A stretch of 64,000 nt of DNA from positions 62,001 to 126,000 of the forward strand of contig NZ_JNYV01000015.1 of the NCBI RefSeq assembly GCF_000717275.1. The letters are read 5' to 3'. Numbering within the stretch: the stretch's first letter is position 1; each line of letters starts with the position of its first letter. The position numbers were made by a program, and so were the translations under genes. The stretch comes from Kitasatospora arboriphila (GTDB taxonomy: Bacteria; Actinomycetota; Actinomycetes; Mycobacteriales; Mycobacteriaceae). This document shows positions 24,857 through 33,181 of the stretch, piece by piece. Below the pieces are notes generated by a model. The model did not search any database, was not told the origin of the DNA, and saw nothing but the letters and a program-made list of their open reading frames with translations.

Positions 24857-25033
24857 AAGCATCTGAATCCGCAGGCGCGGATGCTTACAGTAGTGCCCCG
24901 GCGGAGCAAGCTGTCATTTAGACATGCCTAAATGCTTGTCACCGTACTTGGGTCGCGGTACGGTGCATCCATCACGGTGTTGGTGGATGGTCCCCACAGG
25001 GGTGGGTTCGCTGCGCTGAGCCGAGGACGAAAG
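24857..25033. other. Candidate origin of transfer (oriT)
   Basis: Immediately before the relaxosome genes lie three clear inverted repeats: AAGCATC/GATGCTT (24857-24863 with 24880-24886), CATTTAG/CTAAATG (24915-24921 with 24928-24934, loop ACATGC, flanked by CAAG/CTTG), and CCGTAC/GTACGG (24942-24947 with 24958-24963). Smaller ones follow (CCATC/GATGG; CCCC-ACA-GGGG). Tandem inverted repeats next to a relaxase gene are the hallmark of oriT. The nick site cannot be placed. The preceding stretch 24462-24856 contains no gene I can support. Confidence 0.6.
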
Positions 25034-25055
25034 ACGCGACAGGGAGGGAAACGCG

Positions 25056-25496
25056 ATGGCGGACGATGCAGCTGATGGGCAGCAGTCATCGCGGCCGACG
25101 AGGTCGATCATGCGTCGTCGTCGGGCGAATGTTTCTGGGGGCCGCCAGGACAAGATCGAGGTGAAGACCACCCCCGACGAGAAGAAGCTTCTGGAGGCAC
25201 GGGCGAAGCTCGCTGGCATGTCGGTGCAGCGGTTGATGGTGACCTCAGCGCTGAGCGATGGACGCGCTCCGAGCGTGGACTACGAGACCCGGCGGCAGGC
25301 GTGGGCGCAGGCGTGTGAGGTGCGCAATGCGATTGCGGCGCTGGGTGTGAACATGAATCAGATCGCGCGCCAGGCCAACTCTGATCAGGAGATCCCCGCT
25401 GATTTCGCGCCGGCCACCGCAGCGGTGACCCGTGCGATGGCGCGGGTGCTTAAGGCGTTCGAGGCGACCTTCGGGTTCGAGGGTCGGCGCGGGTGA
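25056..25496 (+). CDS. Relaxosome accessory protein (MobC-like)
   Basis: 146 aa. The basic N-terminus (SIMRRRRANVSGGRQDKIEV) is followed by KTTPDEKKLLEARAKLAGMSVQRLMV, the ribbon-helix-helix-like opening of MobC/relaxosome proteins, and by VRNAIAALGVNMNQIARQAN, a very characteristic MobC signature (hydrophobic helix then GxNxNQIARxxN). It would bind oriT and help the relaxase melt the nick region. It overlaps the relaxase start by GTGA, so the two are translationally coupled. The start is the ATG at 25056 after GGGAGGG. Confidence 0.88.
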   Translation: MADDAADGQQSSRPTRSIMRRRRANVSGGRQDKIEVKTTPDEKKLLEARAKLAGMSVQRLMVTSALSDGRAPSVDYETRRQAWAQACEVRNAIAALGVNMNQIARQANSDQEIPADFAPATAAVTRAMARVLKAFEATFGFEGRRG

Positions 25497-27598
25497 TTCC
25501 CAACATTGAGACCGGCGCCAAGATGACCGGACTGGTCATGTATTTGGCCGGGCCTGGTCGGGTCAACGAACACACCAACCCGCATGTGGTGGCCGCCAGT
25601 AGCGCGCAGCTGAGCATGGCCGGTGGTGTTGGAATGGAACTGAGCCACGACACCGCGCTGGCGCTGGCGGGCGAATTGGACATGGCGCGTTTGGTGTTCG
25701 GTACCGAGGTAACCCGTCGCGACAAAGGGGCCCTCGCAGCCGCCCAAGAACGCGGCCTACGCGGTTCGGCAGCCATCGCCGAAGCCACCAAAGACGAAAA
25801 CGTGTGGCACTGTTCGCTGTCCCTGTCACCGGAAGAAACGCAGGCCTTCTCCGCTGGTGACGATGCGACCCAGAGCGGGCTGTCGGATGCGAAGTGGCAG
25901 GAGATCGCTGAACAGTTCATGGCGCAGATGGGCTTTGACAACGAGGGAGATGCACCGGCCCGGTGGGTCGCGATCCGCCACGGATTGACCAAGGCCGGTG
26001 GCGACCACATCCACATCGCCGCATCACGCGTTCGCGACGACGGCAGTTTCGTCAAACTATGGTTCCCCGAACCCGGCGAAGACCGGCCACGCGGAGACAA
26101 GTGGCGGGCGCAGAACGTGTGCTCGATCCTAGAAGAACAACACGGACTGCGCATCACGACCGGGCGGGCGAAAAGCTATCCCGGCAAAGGCACCTCGCCG
26201 GCGCAAGAGAACATCGCCGCACGCACCGGACGGGCTGAGCCAGCAACGGCCACACTGGCGCGACGGGTCCGCGCGATCGCTGGTGCGGCCGAGTCCGAAG
26301 CGGAGTTCGTGCGCCTGGCCCGGGCGCACGGTCTGCTGGTGCGACCCCGCTACCAGGCGGGCTCCAAAACAGAAGTGGTCGGCTATTCGGTCGCATTGCC
26401 AACCGCTGACTACGCCACCCGCGACGGTCGGCCGGTGTGGCACGGCGGCGGGAAACTGGGCAACGATCTGACGTTGCCGCGCCTACGTGAACGGTGGCCG
26501 GCGCCGGACGTAGGGTCGCGCGCAGACGCGGCCAGTGCGTGGGCACACAACCAGCGCGAGACGATCAACCCGACCACCGCAGCGGTACCCGTCGAAGCGG
26601 AGCGGGCGCGGGCGGGGATGTCGTTCAAGCAGGCGCGCGAACAACTGCGGGCGACGTTGCTGGCAGCAGCCAAAAGCGCGGCCACCGAACGCGATTTCAT
26701 CATCGCGGCCCGCGACAAAGGAGTGCTGCTGCGGCCCCGGTACGCGCCAGGCACCACCGATCGAGTCACCGGCTATTCGGCGGCGTTGCCGTCGAATGTG
26801 TACAGCGACCGCGACGGAAAACCGGTCTGGCATGGCGGCGGCAAACTCGACGACGCGTTGACGTTGACCGAGCTGCGCCGACGGTGGCCACTAATGGGAC
26901 CCAATAGCCCCGAGGGGTCCATGACGGTCCATGCATGGGCGCGTGTGGCCCCCAAGGACGCCGAACGCGCGCAGGCATCGGCAGAGGCCAAAGGATGGGC
27001 TTCTGCGGCCCACAGCGCTCGCCGGTGGCAGCAACAGGTGAACAAACTCGCCGACCCCGCCAAGCCGAGGGGAACAGCGACCTGGGCGCGCGCCGCGCAC
27101 GACACCGCCGCCGCGATGTCTGCATGGTCCACCCGGGTCGAGGGTGACCGGCCGGCCGAGCTGGCGCGGATGGCTGACGCCCTGTCTGCTGCGGCCGGGG
27201 ACCACCGCTCCCCCACACAGCCGCGGTCAGACAATCCCGGCGGCGCGATGCGCCGCGTCGCGGCGATGATGCTCGCCGCCACCAATGACGACCCCCGCTA
27301 TCTATGGATGGCCGTGTTCTCCCAACTCGCCGCCACCTCCCGGGCGATCAGCGCAGCCTTGGAGGCCGAGGGACACGCCCAACGGGCCCACGAACTCGCC
27401 GCTGCCACCGCTGCAGCGTCCGCGAAGTTCGACACCATCGCCACCGACGCTGAGAGCGCACGCATCCGCGCGAACCTCGCCGCGGCCGCCGCCGGCCCCG
27501 CCCGCACCCAGCCACCACGCGCGGCCACACCGGAGGCGCCGCCGGCAAACCGGGATCACTACCAACGACCGCCAGAACGCGACGACTACAGCAGGTGA
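25493..27598 (+). CDS. MOBP-type relaxase/mobilisation nuclease
   Basis: 701 aa from a GTG overlapping the accessory gene stop. The N-terminal domain (about 1-220) has VWHCSLSLSPEE near 107 and the metal-binding histidine motif GGDHIHIAASRV near 168, as in relaxase/mobilisation nuclease (VirD2-like) proteins. It would nick oriT via a Tyr and stay bound to the transferred strand. After the domain, a roughly 90-aa unit recurs twice (LVRPRYQAGSKTEVVGYSVA and LLRPRYAPGTTDRVTGYSAA, each followed by DGxPVWHGGGKL and LTLxxLRxRWP), an internal duplication. The C-terminus is Ala-rich and ends RDHYQRPPERDDYSR. Confidence 0.9.
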   Translation: MIPNIETGAKMTGLVMYLAGPGRVNEHTNPHVVAASSAQLSMAGGVGMELSHDTALALAGELDMARLVFGTEVTRRDKGALAAAQERGLRGSAAIAEATKDENVWHCSLSLSPEETQAFSAGDDATQSGLSDAKWQEIAEQFMAQMGFDNEGDAPARWVAIRHGLTKAGGDHIHIAASRVRDDGSFVKLWFPEPGEDRPRGDKWRAQNVCSILEEQHGLRITTGRAKSYPGKGTSPAQENIAARTGRAEPATATLARRVRAIAGAAESEAEFVRLARAHGLLVRPRYQAGSKTEVVGYSVALPTADYATRDGRPVWHGGGKLGNDLTLPRLRERWPAPDVGSRADAASAWAHNQRETINPTTAAVPVEAERARAGMSFKQAREQLRATLLAAAKSAATERDFIIAARDKGVLLRPRYAPGTTDRVTGYSAALPSNVYSDRDGKPVWHGGGKLDDALTLTELRRRWPLMGPNSPEGSMTVHAWARVAPKDAERAQASAEAKGWASAAHSARRWQQQVNKLADPAKPRGTATWARAAHDTAAAMSAWSTRVEGDRPAELARMADALSAAAGDHRSPTQPRSDNPGGAMRRVAAMMLAATNDDPRYLWMAVFSQLAATSRAISAALEAEGHAQRAHELAAATAAASAKFDTIATDAESARIRANLAAAAAGPARTQPPRAATPEAPPANRDHYQRPPERDDYSR

Positions 27599-27635
27599 GA
27601 CCGCTACCGCTAAACACCTGCGGGTCGCGACGTGC

Positions 27636-28502
27636 TCAGGGGCTGGAAACCCCGTCCGGAACTTCGTTCACCTGCTGAATGCTCAGGGGTATTTGAGCGG
27701 CAAGGATTCCGTCGATGAAGAACGAGACGACGTTGTCACCCGGACCTGCGATCACTGTGTTCAGCGGGAAATCGAAAACCACCGGAAGAACCCCGGCGGG
27801 GTTCTGCCCGAACTGGGTTGAGGGAGGAACCGATTCGTCGAATGTGTCTTGCCAGTAGTCCGGAGTGAACAGGCTTTCGCCCCCGCCGACTCGTGTGATC
27901 CTGACCGACAACTTATGGGCTTTGCCGAGATCATCGCCAGACCAGTGCAACCGTCCGATGAGCCCGAACGAAAATTGCGTCGGGAAACTCGACGCAACGA
28001 CCGTGGCCAGTCCGATGTCCTGGGCCGTGTACGTGATGCTGCCGGGCACATAGGCGGTGGCCGCGTAGATGTACTCCACTCGGGGGTCGATCGCCGGGCC
28101 CACGCGCTGGCCGCGCCACTTCGCTTCGAACCATTCAGCGGCTCTCTGGATCGTGGCATCAGGGCCGTCGGCCTTCCACGCATCGAGAGCGACAGCGTTG
28201 ACGAACACTTCGGACTCGATGTCGGGGATGGCCGGTAGCCGCACCCCGTTGAGCAAAAGAAACGTGACCGCGGCGTACCAAGCGGTGCGTTTGTTGCCGT
28301 CGAAAAAGTGCTGAGTGGTCGCGAAACTATGCAGGTACGCGCCGGCCTTATTCCACTCGCCCTGAAACTCCTCGACCCCGAATACATCGGTCTGTGGGCG
28401 ATACGCGGCGGCCTCGACACCATCGCGATCCCGTACCCCGACTCCGCCATCCTGGTCTGCGTTGATCGCGATCAACTGCTCGACCGTCAGGTAGATCGTC
28501 AC
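27636..28502 (-). CDS. Doc-type toxin fused to a beta-rich C-terminal domain
   Basis: 288 aa, GTG 28502 overlapping the antitoxin stop (GTGA). Residues about 1-130 are a Doc (Fic superfamily) domain with HFFDGNKRTAWYA near 65-77, the H-x-F-x-D-G-N-K-R catalytic motif. Doc enzymes phosphorylate EF-Tu and stop translation. The remaining roughly 155 residues (YIYAATAYVPGSITYTAQDI..., SFGLIGRLHWSGDDLGKAHKLSVRIT, ...DNVVSFFIDGILAAQIPLSI) are beta-rich and resemble small actinobacterial DUF6941-like domains, which normally occur alone. The fusion is unusual. Confidence 0.85.
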   Translation of the reverse strand: MTIYLTVEQLIAINADQDGGVGVRDRDGVEAAAYRPQTDVFGVEEFQGEWNKAGAYLHSFATTQHFFDGNKRTAWYAAVTFLLLNGVRLPAIPDIESEVFVNAVALDAWKADGPDATIQRAAEWFEAKWRGQRVGPAIDPRVEYIYAATAYVPGSITYTAQDIGLATVVASSFPTQFSFGLIGRLHWSGDDLGKAHKLSVRITRVGGGESLFTPDYWQDTFDESVPPSTQFGQNPAGVLPVVFDFPLNTVIAGPGDNVVSFFIDGILAAQIPLSIQQVNEVPDGVSSP

Positions 28503-28654
28503 TTCAGGCGCTCAGCGAGCCCTGCCCATCGTGGCTTCTCCTGCTGGTATGCACGCCGAAACTCATCGTCGGTCGCGTCCCGGTTGGGCGCGCCATCATC
28601 AGGGGCCGACGGCGTCGTCACGTCGACGTCGTGCTGATGGGTGGTCTTCGGCAT
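28499..28654 (-). CDS. 51-aa antitoxin for the Doc-type toxin
   Basis: A short frame from ATG 28654 to TGA 28499-28501 encodes MPKTTHQHDVDVTTPSAPDD then GAPNRDATDDEFRRAYQQEK and PRWAGLAERLK. It is acidic, disordered at first and helical at the end, as expected of Phd-like or otherwise intrinsically disordered antitoxins whose C-terminal helix plugs the toxin. Its stop overlaps the toxin GTG start by GTGA, the standard antitoxin-toxin coupling. It lacks an obvious DNA-binding domain. Confidence 0.75.
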   Translation of the reverse strand: MPKTTHQHDVDVTTPSAPDDGAPNRDATDDEFRRAYQQEKPRWAGLAERLK

Positions 28655-28830
28655 AGGTCAATCATACGGCCAGGCCGCCACCGGTGGCCGTGCAACCGAA
28701 ACACGCATGGCCAGCAGCCGCGAGAACTACGTTAGGCCGGGGCCCCGACCTCTTTCCTCGGGCGAACATCTGTTCCGAGTGTCGCTCTGTGGATACAGTC
28801 AGGATTTGGTCGCCCGGCGGGAGGAGGCGC

Positions 28831-29862
28831 ATGGACGAGCTCGACAGTAAGAACCTTGGCAGACTTCGTCGGATTGCCGACGCGAGGTCTGTGTGGGTGT
28901 CTGAATCTAGCGACTTCACGCCGTGGCTCGCGGAGAATATTGACGTCCTCGCTGACGCTTTGGGTATGTCGCTGACCGTGATCGACACCGAGGTCGGCGT
29001 CGGTGATTTTCGTCTGGACATCCACGCCACCGACGGAAATGACCGGTCAGTGGTGATTGAGAATCAGCTAGAACGCACCGACCACAGCCATCTCGGACAG
29101 TGCCTGGTGTATGCCTCGGGCCTTGATGCGTCTGCTGTTGTCTGGGTCGCACCGAAGTTCCGGGAAGAGTTTCGCAGTGCACTCGATTGGCTGAATGAAC
29201 GCACTGACAGCGACCTGGGCTTCTTTGGTGTCGAAGTCGGCATCGTGCAGATCGGCGACGGTCCACGGGCTCCTGTATTCGACGTAGTGTCACGCCCGAA
29301 CGACTGGCAAAAAGCCGTCAAGACTGCCGGCAATGCAGCTGAGACACGAGCCATAGCACCAAAAAACGTTGTGCGACAGGCCTTGTTCACTGACATCCTG
29401 ACCGAGGTCCACGGGCTTCGTCCCTCAATCGCAGTACCGACACCGCAACGAGGCAACTGGATCTCGTTTGCCTCCGGCCCGTTCGGCTACTGGTGCTTGA
29501 GCGTCATCGCAGACGGTCGTCTTCGGGTCGAGGCATACATCGACACCAACAATCGTGAGCTGAACAAGGAGTTGTTCGACGAGTACGTTGCTGACTCGAC
29601 GGCGTGGGAGTCGAAGGTCGGCCGGACCCTGTCGTGGGAGCGCCTTGACGATAAACGTGCATCCAGGATCGCAACGTACCTGCCCGTTGACTTGGAGGAT
29701 GTGACCGAGCGTGACGCGACGATCAGCTGGGCTGTCGAGGCGGTAGTCAGGATGTATGACGCCCTGGACAATCCCCTACGCGCGACGGCCAAGACCAAGC
29801 GAGCCCAGTGGACAGCTACGGGACCTACCGAGACGCACAACTCCGTCGGCGTGCACGACTGA
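28831..29862 (+). CDS. DUF4268 (PD-(D/E)XK-like) protein
   Basis: 343 aa from the ATG at 28831 (GGGAGGAGGCGC just before; the frame extends to 28684 without a ribosome site). The N-terminal domain has VGDFRLDIHATDG followed by VVIENQLERTDHSHLGQCLVYAS, the D...E-x-Q nuclease-like core shared by many RecB-family proteins. The C-terminal part (FGYWCLSVIADGRLRVEAYI, DTNNRELNKELFDEYVADST AWESKVGRTLSWERLDDKRASRIA) matches DUF4268. It is often found in defence islands and plasmid accessory regions. A nuclease role is plausible but not shown. Confidence 0.78.
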   Translation: MDELDSKNLGRLRRIADARSVWVSESSDFTPWLAENIDVLADALGMSLTVIDTEVGVGDFRLDIHATDGNDRSVVIENQLERTDHSHLGQCLVYASGLDASAVVWVAPKFREEFRSALDWLNERTDSDLGFFGVEVGIVQIGDGPRAPVFDVVSRPNDWQKAVKTAGNAAETRAIAPKNVVRQALFTDILTEVHGLRPSIAVPTPQRGNWISFASGPFGYWCLSVIADGRLRVEAYIDTNNRELNKELFDEYVADSTAWESKVGRTLSWERLDDKRASRIATYLPVDLEDVTERDATISWAVEAVVRMYDALDNPLRATAKTKRAQWTATGPTETHNSVGVHD

Positions 29863-30069
29863 CGGGCAATGGGATTGTGGGATAGCAAGACAGCCATTCG
29901 AGTGCGCCGGCTTGGGCTTGAGTCGCAGGATTGATGGCCTCGCACAGTGGCCGTCCAGGCCCTCCGCCAGCGGTCTGGCGGTACCGTGAGAGTTAAACGA
30001 CATCGCGTCGGCCCCGGTAGGAGCACCTGCTCGCGCGGCGGTCGCGAGATACGAAGTTTGGGGGGTTCT

Positions 30070-31173
30070 GTGAGCAGCTCTGGCGTAGCCGCACCAGGTG
30101 TGTCCGACAGGCTCGAGCATAAGTGGATCGAGCGACTCACCCCGATGCTGCGTTTGGGTGAAGAAATCTGGGCACTTGCCAAGGCCAACTCGATTCGCCC
30201 AACCCTCGAAGGCGTCATGGTCACCAACGCGCGCGTGGTCGGCTTCGTAACAGGCTTCGGATATGACGACGATGAAAAGGCCTTCAAGGTCATTGTGGGA
30301 GGCGACGACATCGTCGATGTCCAACTGCATGGCCGTCAGCAACGCGAACTGCATGTCACCACGCCCACAGGCGGGTCGAAGTTCGGGACGCTGGGTAAGG
30401 GAGACATCGAGTTCGTGCTAGCGGCCATCCGACGTCTGCAGGAGTCCGGTGTGGCCGATGCGGTCACTAATCGCGTTCGAACACCTGCTCAAAAGCAAGA
30501 GAACGACGAATACATGAAGCGTCGAGAACTCGACAACGTTGAGCGACAGCGAAGAGGTCGCACAACCGTAGTCGGACCAGCGATTGCCGACAAAGAGTGG
30601 GCAGTCATAGATCGCTACTGCCGCTCAGACGAAGCACCATGGTTTGTCCTGACTACAGGATCCACGGGATTCCTCGCAGCATTTGAGGACCGGCTACTGA
30701 TAGCCAAGACCGGCGCCATGGCCGGCTTCATGGCCGGGGCCACTGGAGGTGGCCGCACCACCACCTTCCCATTCTCCGACATCACCAACATCGAGTACAA
30801 CGGCGGCTGGACCGCAGGCGTACTTGAAGTGCTCACGCCTAGCTACCAAGGCTCAGGAAACCACGACTATTGGCGATCGTCCAACAAAGGACGCAACGCT
30901 GCCTCCGACGATCCGCGGACTCTGTCAAACTGCCTCCCCCTGTCGAAAGCGGTTTACACCGAGGCTCTTCCAAAGCTGAACGAGTTGGAACAGAAGATCA
31001 TTGAGTCGAAACAACCGCGGATAGTGATGCCCACCATGCAGCCCCCCGCACAACCAGGACCAAACCTGGCAGACGAAATTCGCGAACTCGCCGAACTGCA
31101 CGCGCAGGGCATTCTCAGTGACAGCGAGTTCGCGGCCGCTAAACAAACCGCCATCAGCCAACATCGGCGATAA
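30070..31173 (+). CDS. PH-like/SHOCT-domain protein
   Basis: 367 aa. The start is the GTG at 30070 after GGGGGG. There are two pleckstrin-homology-like halves: near the N-terminus LEGVMVTNARVVGFVTGFGY and in the middle APWFVLTTGSTGFLAAFEDR followed by FPFSDITNIEYNGGWTAGVL, typical of bacterial PH (bPH) domains. The protein ends in LADEIRELAELHAQGILSDSEFAAAKQTAI, a textbook SHOCT motif. Such proteins are thought to bind other proteins at the membrane. Separate regulation is likely, since both neighbours are more than 200 bp away. Confidence 0.75.
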   Translation: MSSSGVAAPGVSDRLEHKWIERLTPMLRLGEEIWALAKANSIRPTLEGVMVTNARVVGFVTGFGYDDDEKAFKVIVGGDDIVDVQLHGRQQRELHVTTPTGGSKFGTLGKGDIEFVLAAIRRLQESGVADAVTNRVRTPAQKQENDEYMKRRELDNVERQRRGRTTVVGPAIADKEWAVIDRYCRSDEAPWFVLTTGSTGFLAAFEDRLLIAKTGAMAGFMAGATGGGRTTTFPFSDITNIEYNGGWTAGVLEVLTPSYQGSGNHDYWRSSNKGRNAASDDPRTLSNCLPLSKAVYTEALPKLNELEQKIIESKQPRIVMPTMQPPAQPGPNLADEIRELAELHAQGILSDSEFAAAKQTAISQHRR

Positions 31174-31466
31174 CCTGTGCCGAGTGGATGTGGGGCAGGT
31201 GGGAACCAAGACCGTCAGTGAAGCCGGGCGCAGAAGTTCGTCTGAGACGACAAAAGGCCGCCCACACCCGATGGTGTGGACTGCTCTCGACGATCAGATT
31301 GGTCAGATGGGTTCTCCCCAGAAGAAGTAGTACGCCTGCACGGGCCAGTCCGCCAACGATCCCGACTGGCAAAGTCGGCCCGTACCCCACCATGCAGTCC
31401 TGCCAGACAGCGATGACGCCGGACATCCGGGTCGCGGGCTGCTTCCACGACTTCTGGAAACGCTGC

Positions 31467-31787
31467 TCAAGCAGGCTCCTCAGGCGGCCCGGCGACCTCC
31501 GACGGTCGGCCGGTCAGGCTGGCCGCGCGCAGTCCGTAGCGGGTCGGTGAGGCTGCCAGAGCGGCGCAAGCAAAGCTGACCGCGCCGTCGCTGGCGGCGG
31601 ACACCATGACGCAGAACGCGCCACCGAAGCCGGCGGTCAACGGTGCCGCCTCGACGTCCACGTCGTGACCAGCCGCCGCCAGCTCGCCGGCGATGAGCTC
31701 GGAGATTTCAGCCCAAGTGCGGGTGTCGTTGCGGCGCACCGTGGCGTGCATGATCGCCAGTGCTTGTCGATCCTGCGGCGCAGTCAT
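31467..31787 (-). CDS. Small hypothetical at the end of the transfer operon
   Basis: 106 aa. Its ATG overlaps the stop of the preceding gene (ATGA). Apart from ALAIMHATVRRNDTRTWAEI, SELIAGELAAAGHDVDVEAA there is little to recognise, and there is no signal or membrane segment. It is the last gene of the long minus-strand transfer operon. The 293-bp gap after it, before the convergent SHOCT gene, contains a hairpin CCACAC/GTGTGG at 31262-31279. Confidence 0.6.
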   Translation of the reverse strand: MTAPQDRQALAIMHATVRRNDTRTWAEISELIAGELAAAGHDVDVEAAPLTAGFGGAFCVMVSAASDGAVSFACAALAASPTRYGLRAASLTGRPSEVAGPPEEPA

Positions 31788-32710
31788 CGGCCGTGGCTGC
31801 GGTCGCGGGCCGGTGATGTGCGCGTGGGGCGGGCTTTGGCCGCTTTGGTGGTCGACGCGGTGGTGGCCTTGCGGGGATGGGTGGGGTGATCGCGGGCGGC
31901 GACGGCGGCGGCTTTGCCGGCGTCGGTGGTCCCGCTGATGTCGGCGGCTTGTTCCGACCGCGAGACAGTGGTGTCGATTAGCGTGCCGTCGACGACGACC
32001 GTTCCCGCCGGATGCGTCATGCCGCCCGGCCGATCACTACTTGACCGATCGCGGCCGGACTCGGCAGCGGCAGCATGCTCGGCGGTGCGGTCGGCGGTGT
32101 AGGCCTGGGCCAGGAGCTGTTGGACCTGGCGGCCGTCGCGGTGCGCCTCAGCGGTGTTGCCGTGCTCGGCCCAGTGGGCTGCGCGTTGGGTTTCGATCAT
32201 CTGTGCTCCCGCCTCACGGGGTGCGGCGCGGACCTCGTCGACGTCGATGCCCCAGCTGGTGAGCTCGGTGTCGATGTTCTCGCGTACCGCTGCGGCTACC
32301 GGTGAGCGATCGGCCCACCGCTCGGCCGCGTCGTACACGTCGAGGATCTCCGATCCTGAGGCGCGGGTGACCCATTCTTTGTCCGAGGCGGGCTCCCCGA
32401 CCCGTCTCGGGTCGATGCCGTGCTCACGCAACAGGTGGTCGTTGATGTCGTCGTAGGAGGCGGTGCGCCACATGTGCCCGTCATTGCTGTCGCGGACGGC
32501 GAGTTCTGCCCGGATCTTGTTGTCGAGATCCTTGTGTTCGTCGGCGGTTTCGGTGTCGGCGCTCCGTTGGGCAGGGCTGCGGCCGGCTTCGCGGGCGCGG
32601 CGACGGAAGTAGGCCTCTAGCAGTGAGGCGGCGGCTCCGACCGCTGAGGCCAGCGCCCGTTCCATCCCGCCGGTCAGTTCGCGCTCTTCCTGTTCGTGCT
32701 CTTCCATCAC
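31784..32710 (-). CDS. 308-aa transfer-operon protein with RDHPTHPR tail
   Basis: 308 aa. The N-terminus is helical (ERALASAVGAAASLLEAYFRRRAREAG). The middle is charged and helical (DLDNKIRAELAVRDSNDGHMWRTASYDDI; EILDVYDAAERWADRSPVAA) without a recognised fold. The C-terminus reads DAGKAAAVAARDHPTHPRKA followed by a basic Thr/Ala/Lys tail, nearly identical in form to the tails of the Fic toxin and the giant methyltransferase-helicase. It is translationally coupled on both sides (ATGA-type overlaps at 31784-31787 and 32707-32710). The position next to DUF4913 and VirD4 genes makes a secreted substrate or substrate adaptor plausible. Confidence 0.7.
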   Translation of the reverse strand: MMEEHEQEERELTGGMERALASAVGAAASLLEAYFRRRAREAGRSPAQRSADTETADEHKDLDNKIRAELAVRDSNDGHMWRTASYDDINDHLLREHGIDPRRVGEPASDKEWVTRASGSEILDVYDAAERWADRSPVAAAVRENIDTELTSWGIDVDEVRAAPREAGAQMIETQRAAHWAEHGNTAEAHRDGRQVQQLLAQAYTADRTAEHAAAAESGRDRSSSDRPGGMTHPAGTVVVDGTLIDTTVSRSEQAADISGTTDAGKAAAVAARDHPTHPRKATTASTTKAAKARPTRTSPARDRSHGR

Positions 32711-33177
32711 TGAACTCCATCTGATTGAAATCGGCCGGCCATGATCTGCCGGAGCAGGGCGTCGTCCATCGGTTCGACCGGCAGGATCGTGCAGACCGGG
32801 GAATGCCGGTCGAGTCCGGCTGAGCAGCCATCGAACGTGCCCTGAGGGTCAAGCAGCGCCGCCATCGCCGGGCCGGCGTGATCGCGCCACCACGTACTCA
32901 TCCCGGTACCGGGATCGAGACGCAGATGCTCGTAGGCCCGGTGCAGCGCCTCGAGGCGGCTGACCGCCTCGGCGTGCGCCCACCACTTCTTGCACCACCG
33001 AAACTGAGGGTTGTCGATGTTGCGGGCGAAGATGGTCACCAAATGCTGTTCGACGAAGTCGTACACCGACTCGAACTCCAGTGGCGGCGGTCCAGCGTTG
33101 TCAGCAGCGGCCACCGGCGGTGGCGCAGCAGACGCGTCGTCGAGTGCGTCGAGCTCGTCAAAATCGTCCTCAGTCAT
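32707..33177 (-). CDS. DUF4913 protein
   Basis: 156 aa. The acidic disordered N-terminus (about 35 aa) is followed by the DUF4913 pattern: FRWCKKWWAHAEAVSRLEAL, HRAYEHLR, MSTWWRDHAGPAMAALLDP, GTFDGCSAG. The family is largely confined to actinobacterial plasmids and conjugative elements and usually lies next to the coupling protein, as here (VirD4-like gene 5 nt upstream). Its function is unknown. Likely it binds the coupling protein or relaxosome. Confidence 0.82.
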   Translation of the reverse strand: MTEDDFDELDALDDASAAPPPVAAADNAGPPPLEFESVYDFVEQHLVTIFARNIDNPQFRWCKKWWAHAEAVSRLEALHRAYEHLRLDPGTGMSTWWRDHAGPAMAALLDPQGTFDGCSAGLDRHSPVCTILPVEPMDDALLRQIMAGRFQSDGVQ

Positions 33178-33181
33178 CCTG

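Noticed and set aside
25450..26157. Minus-strand 235-aa frame over the relaxase
   Set aside because: Shadow of the relaxase N-terminal domain, which carries conserved motifs in the other direction.
29487..30354. Minus-strand frames (274 aa and 192 aa) over the DUF4268/SHOCT gene boundary
   Set aside because: Ser/Arg-rich shadows of two genuine plus-strand genes with recognisable domains.
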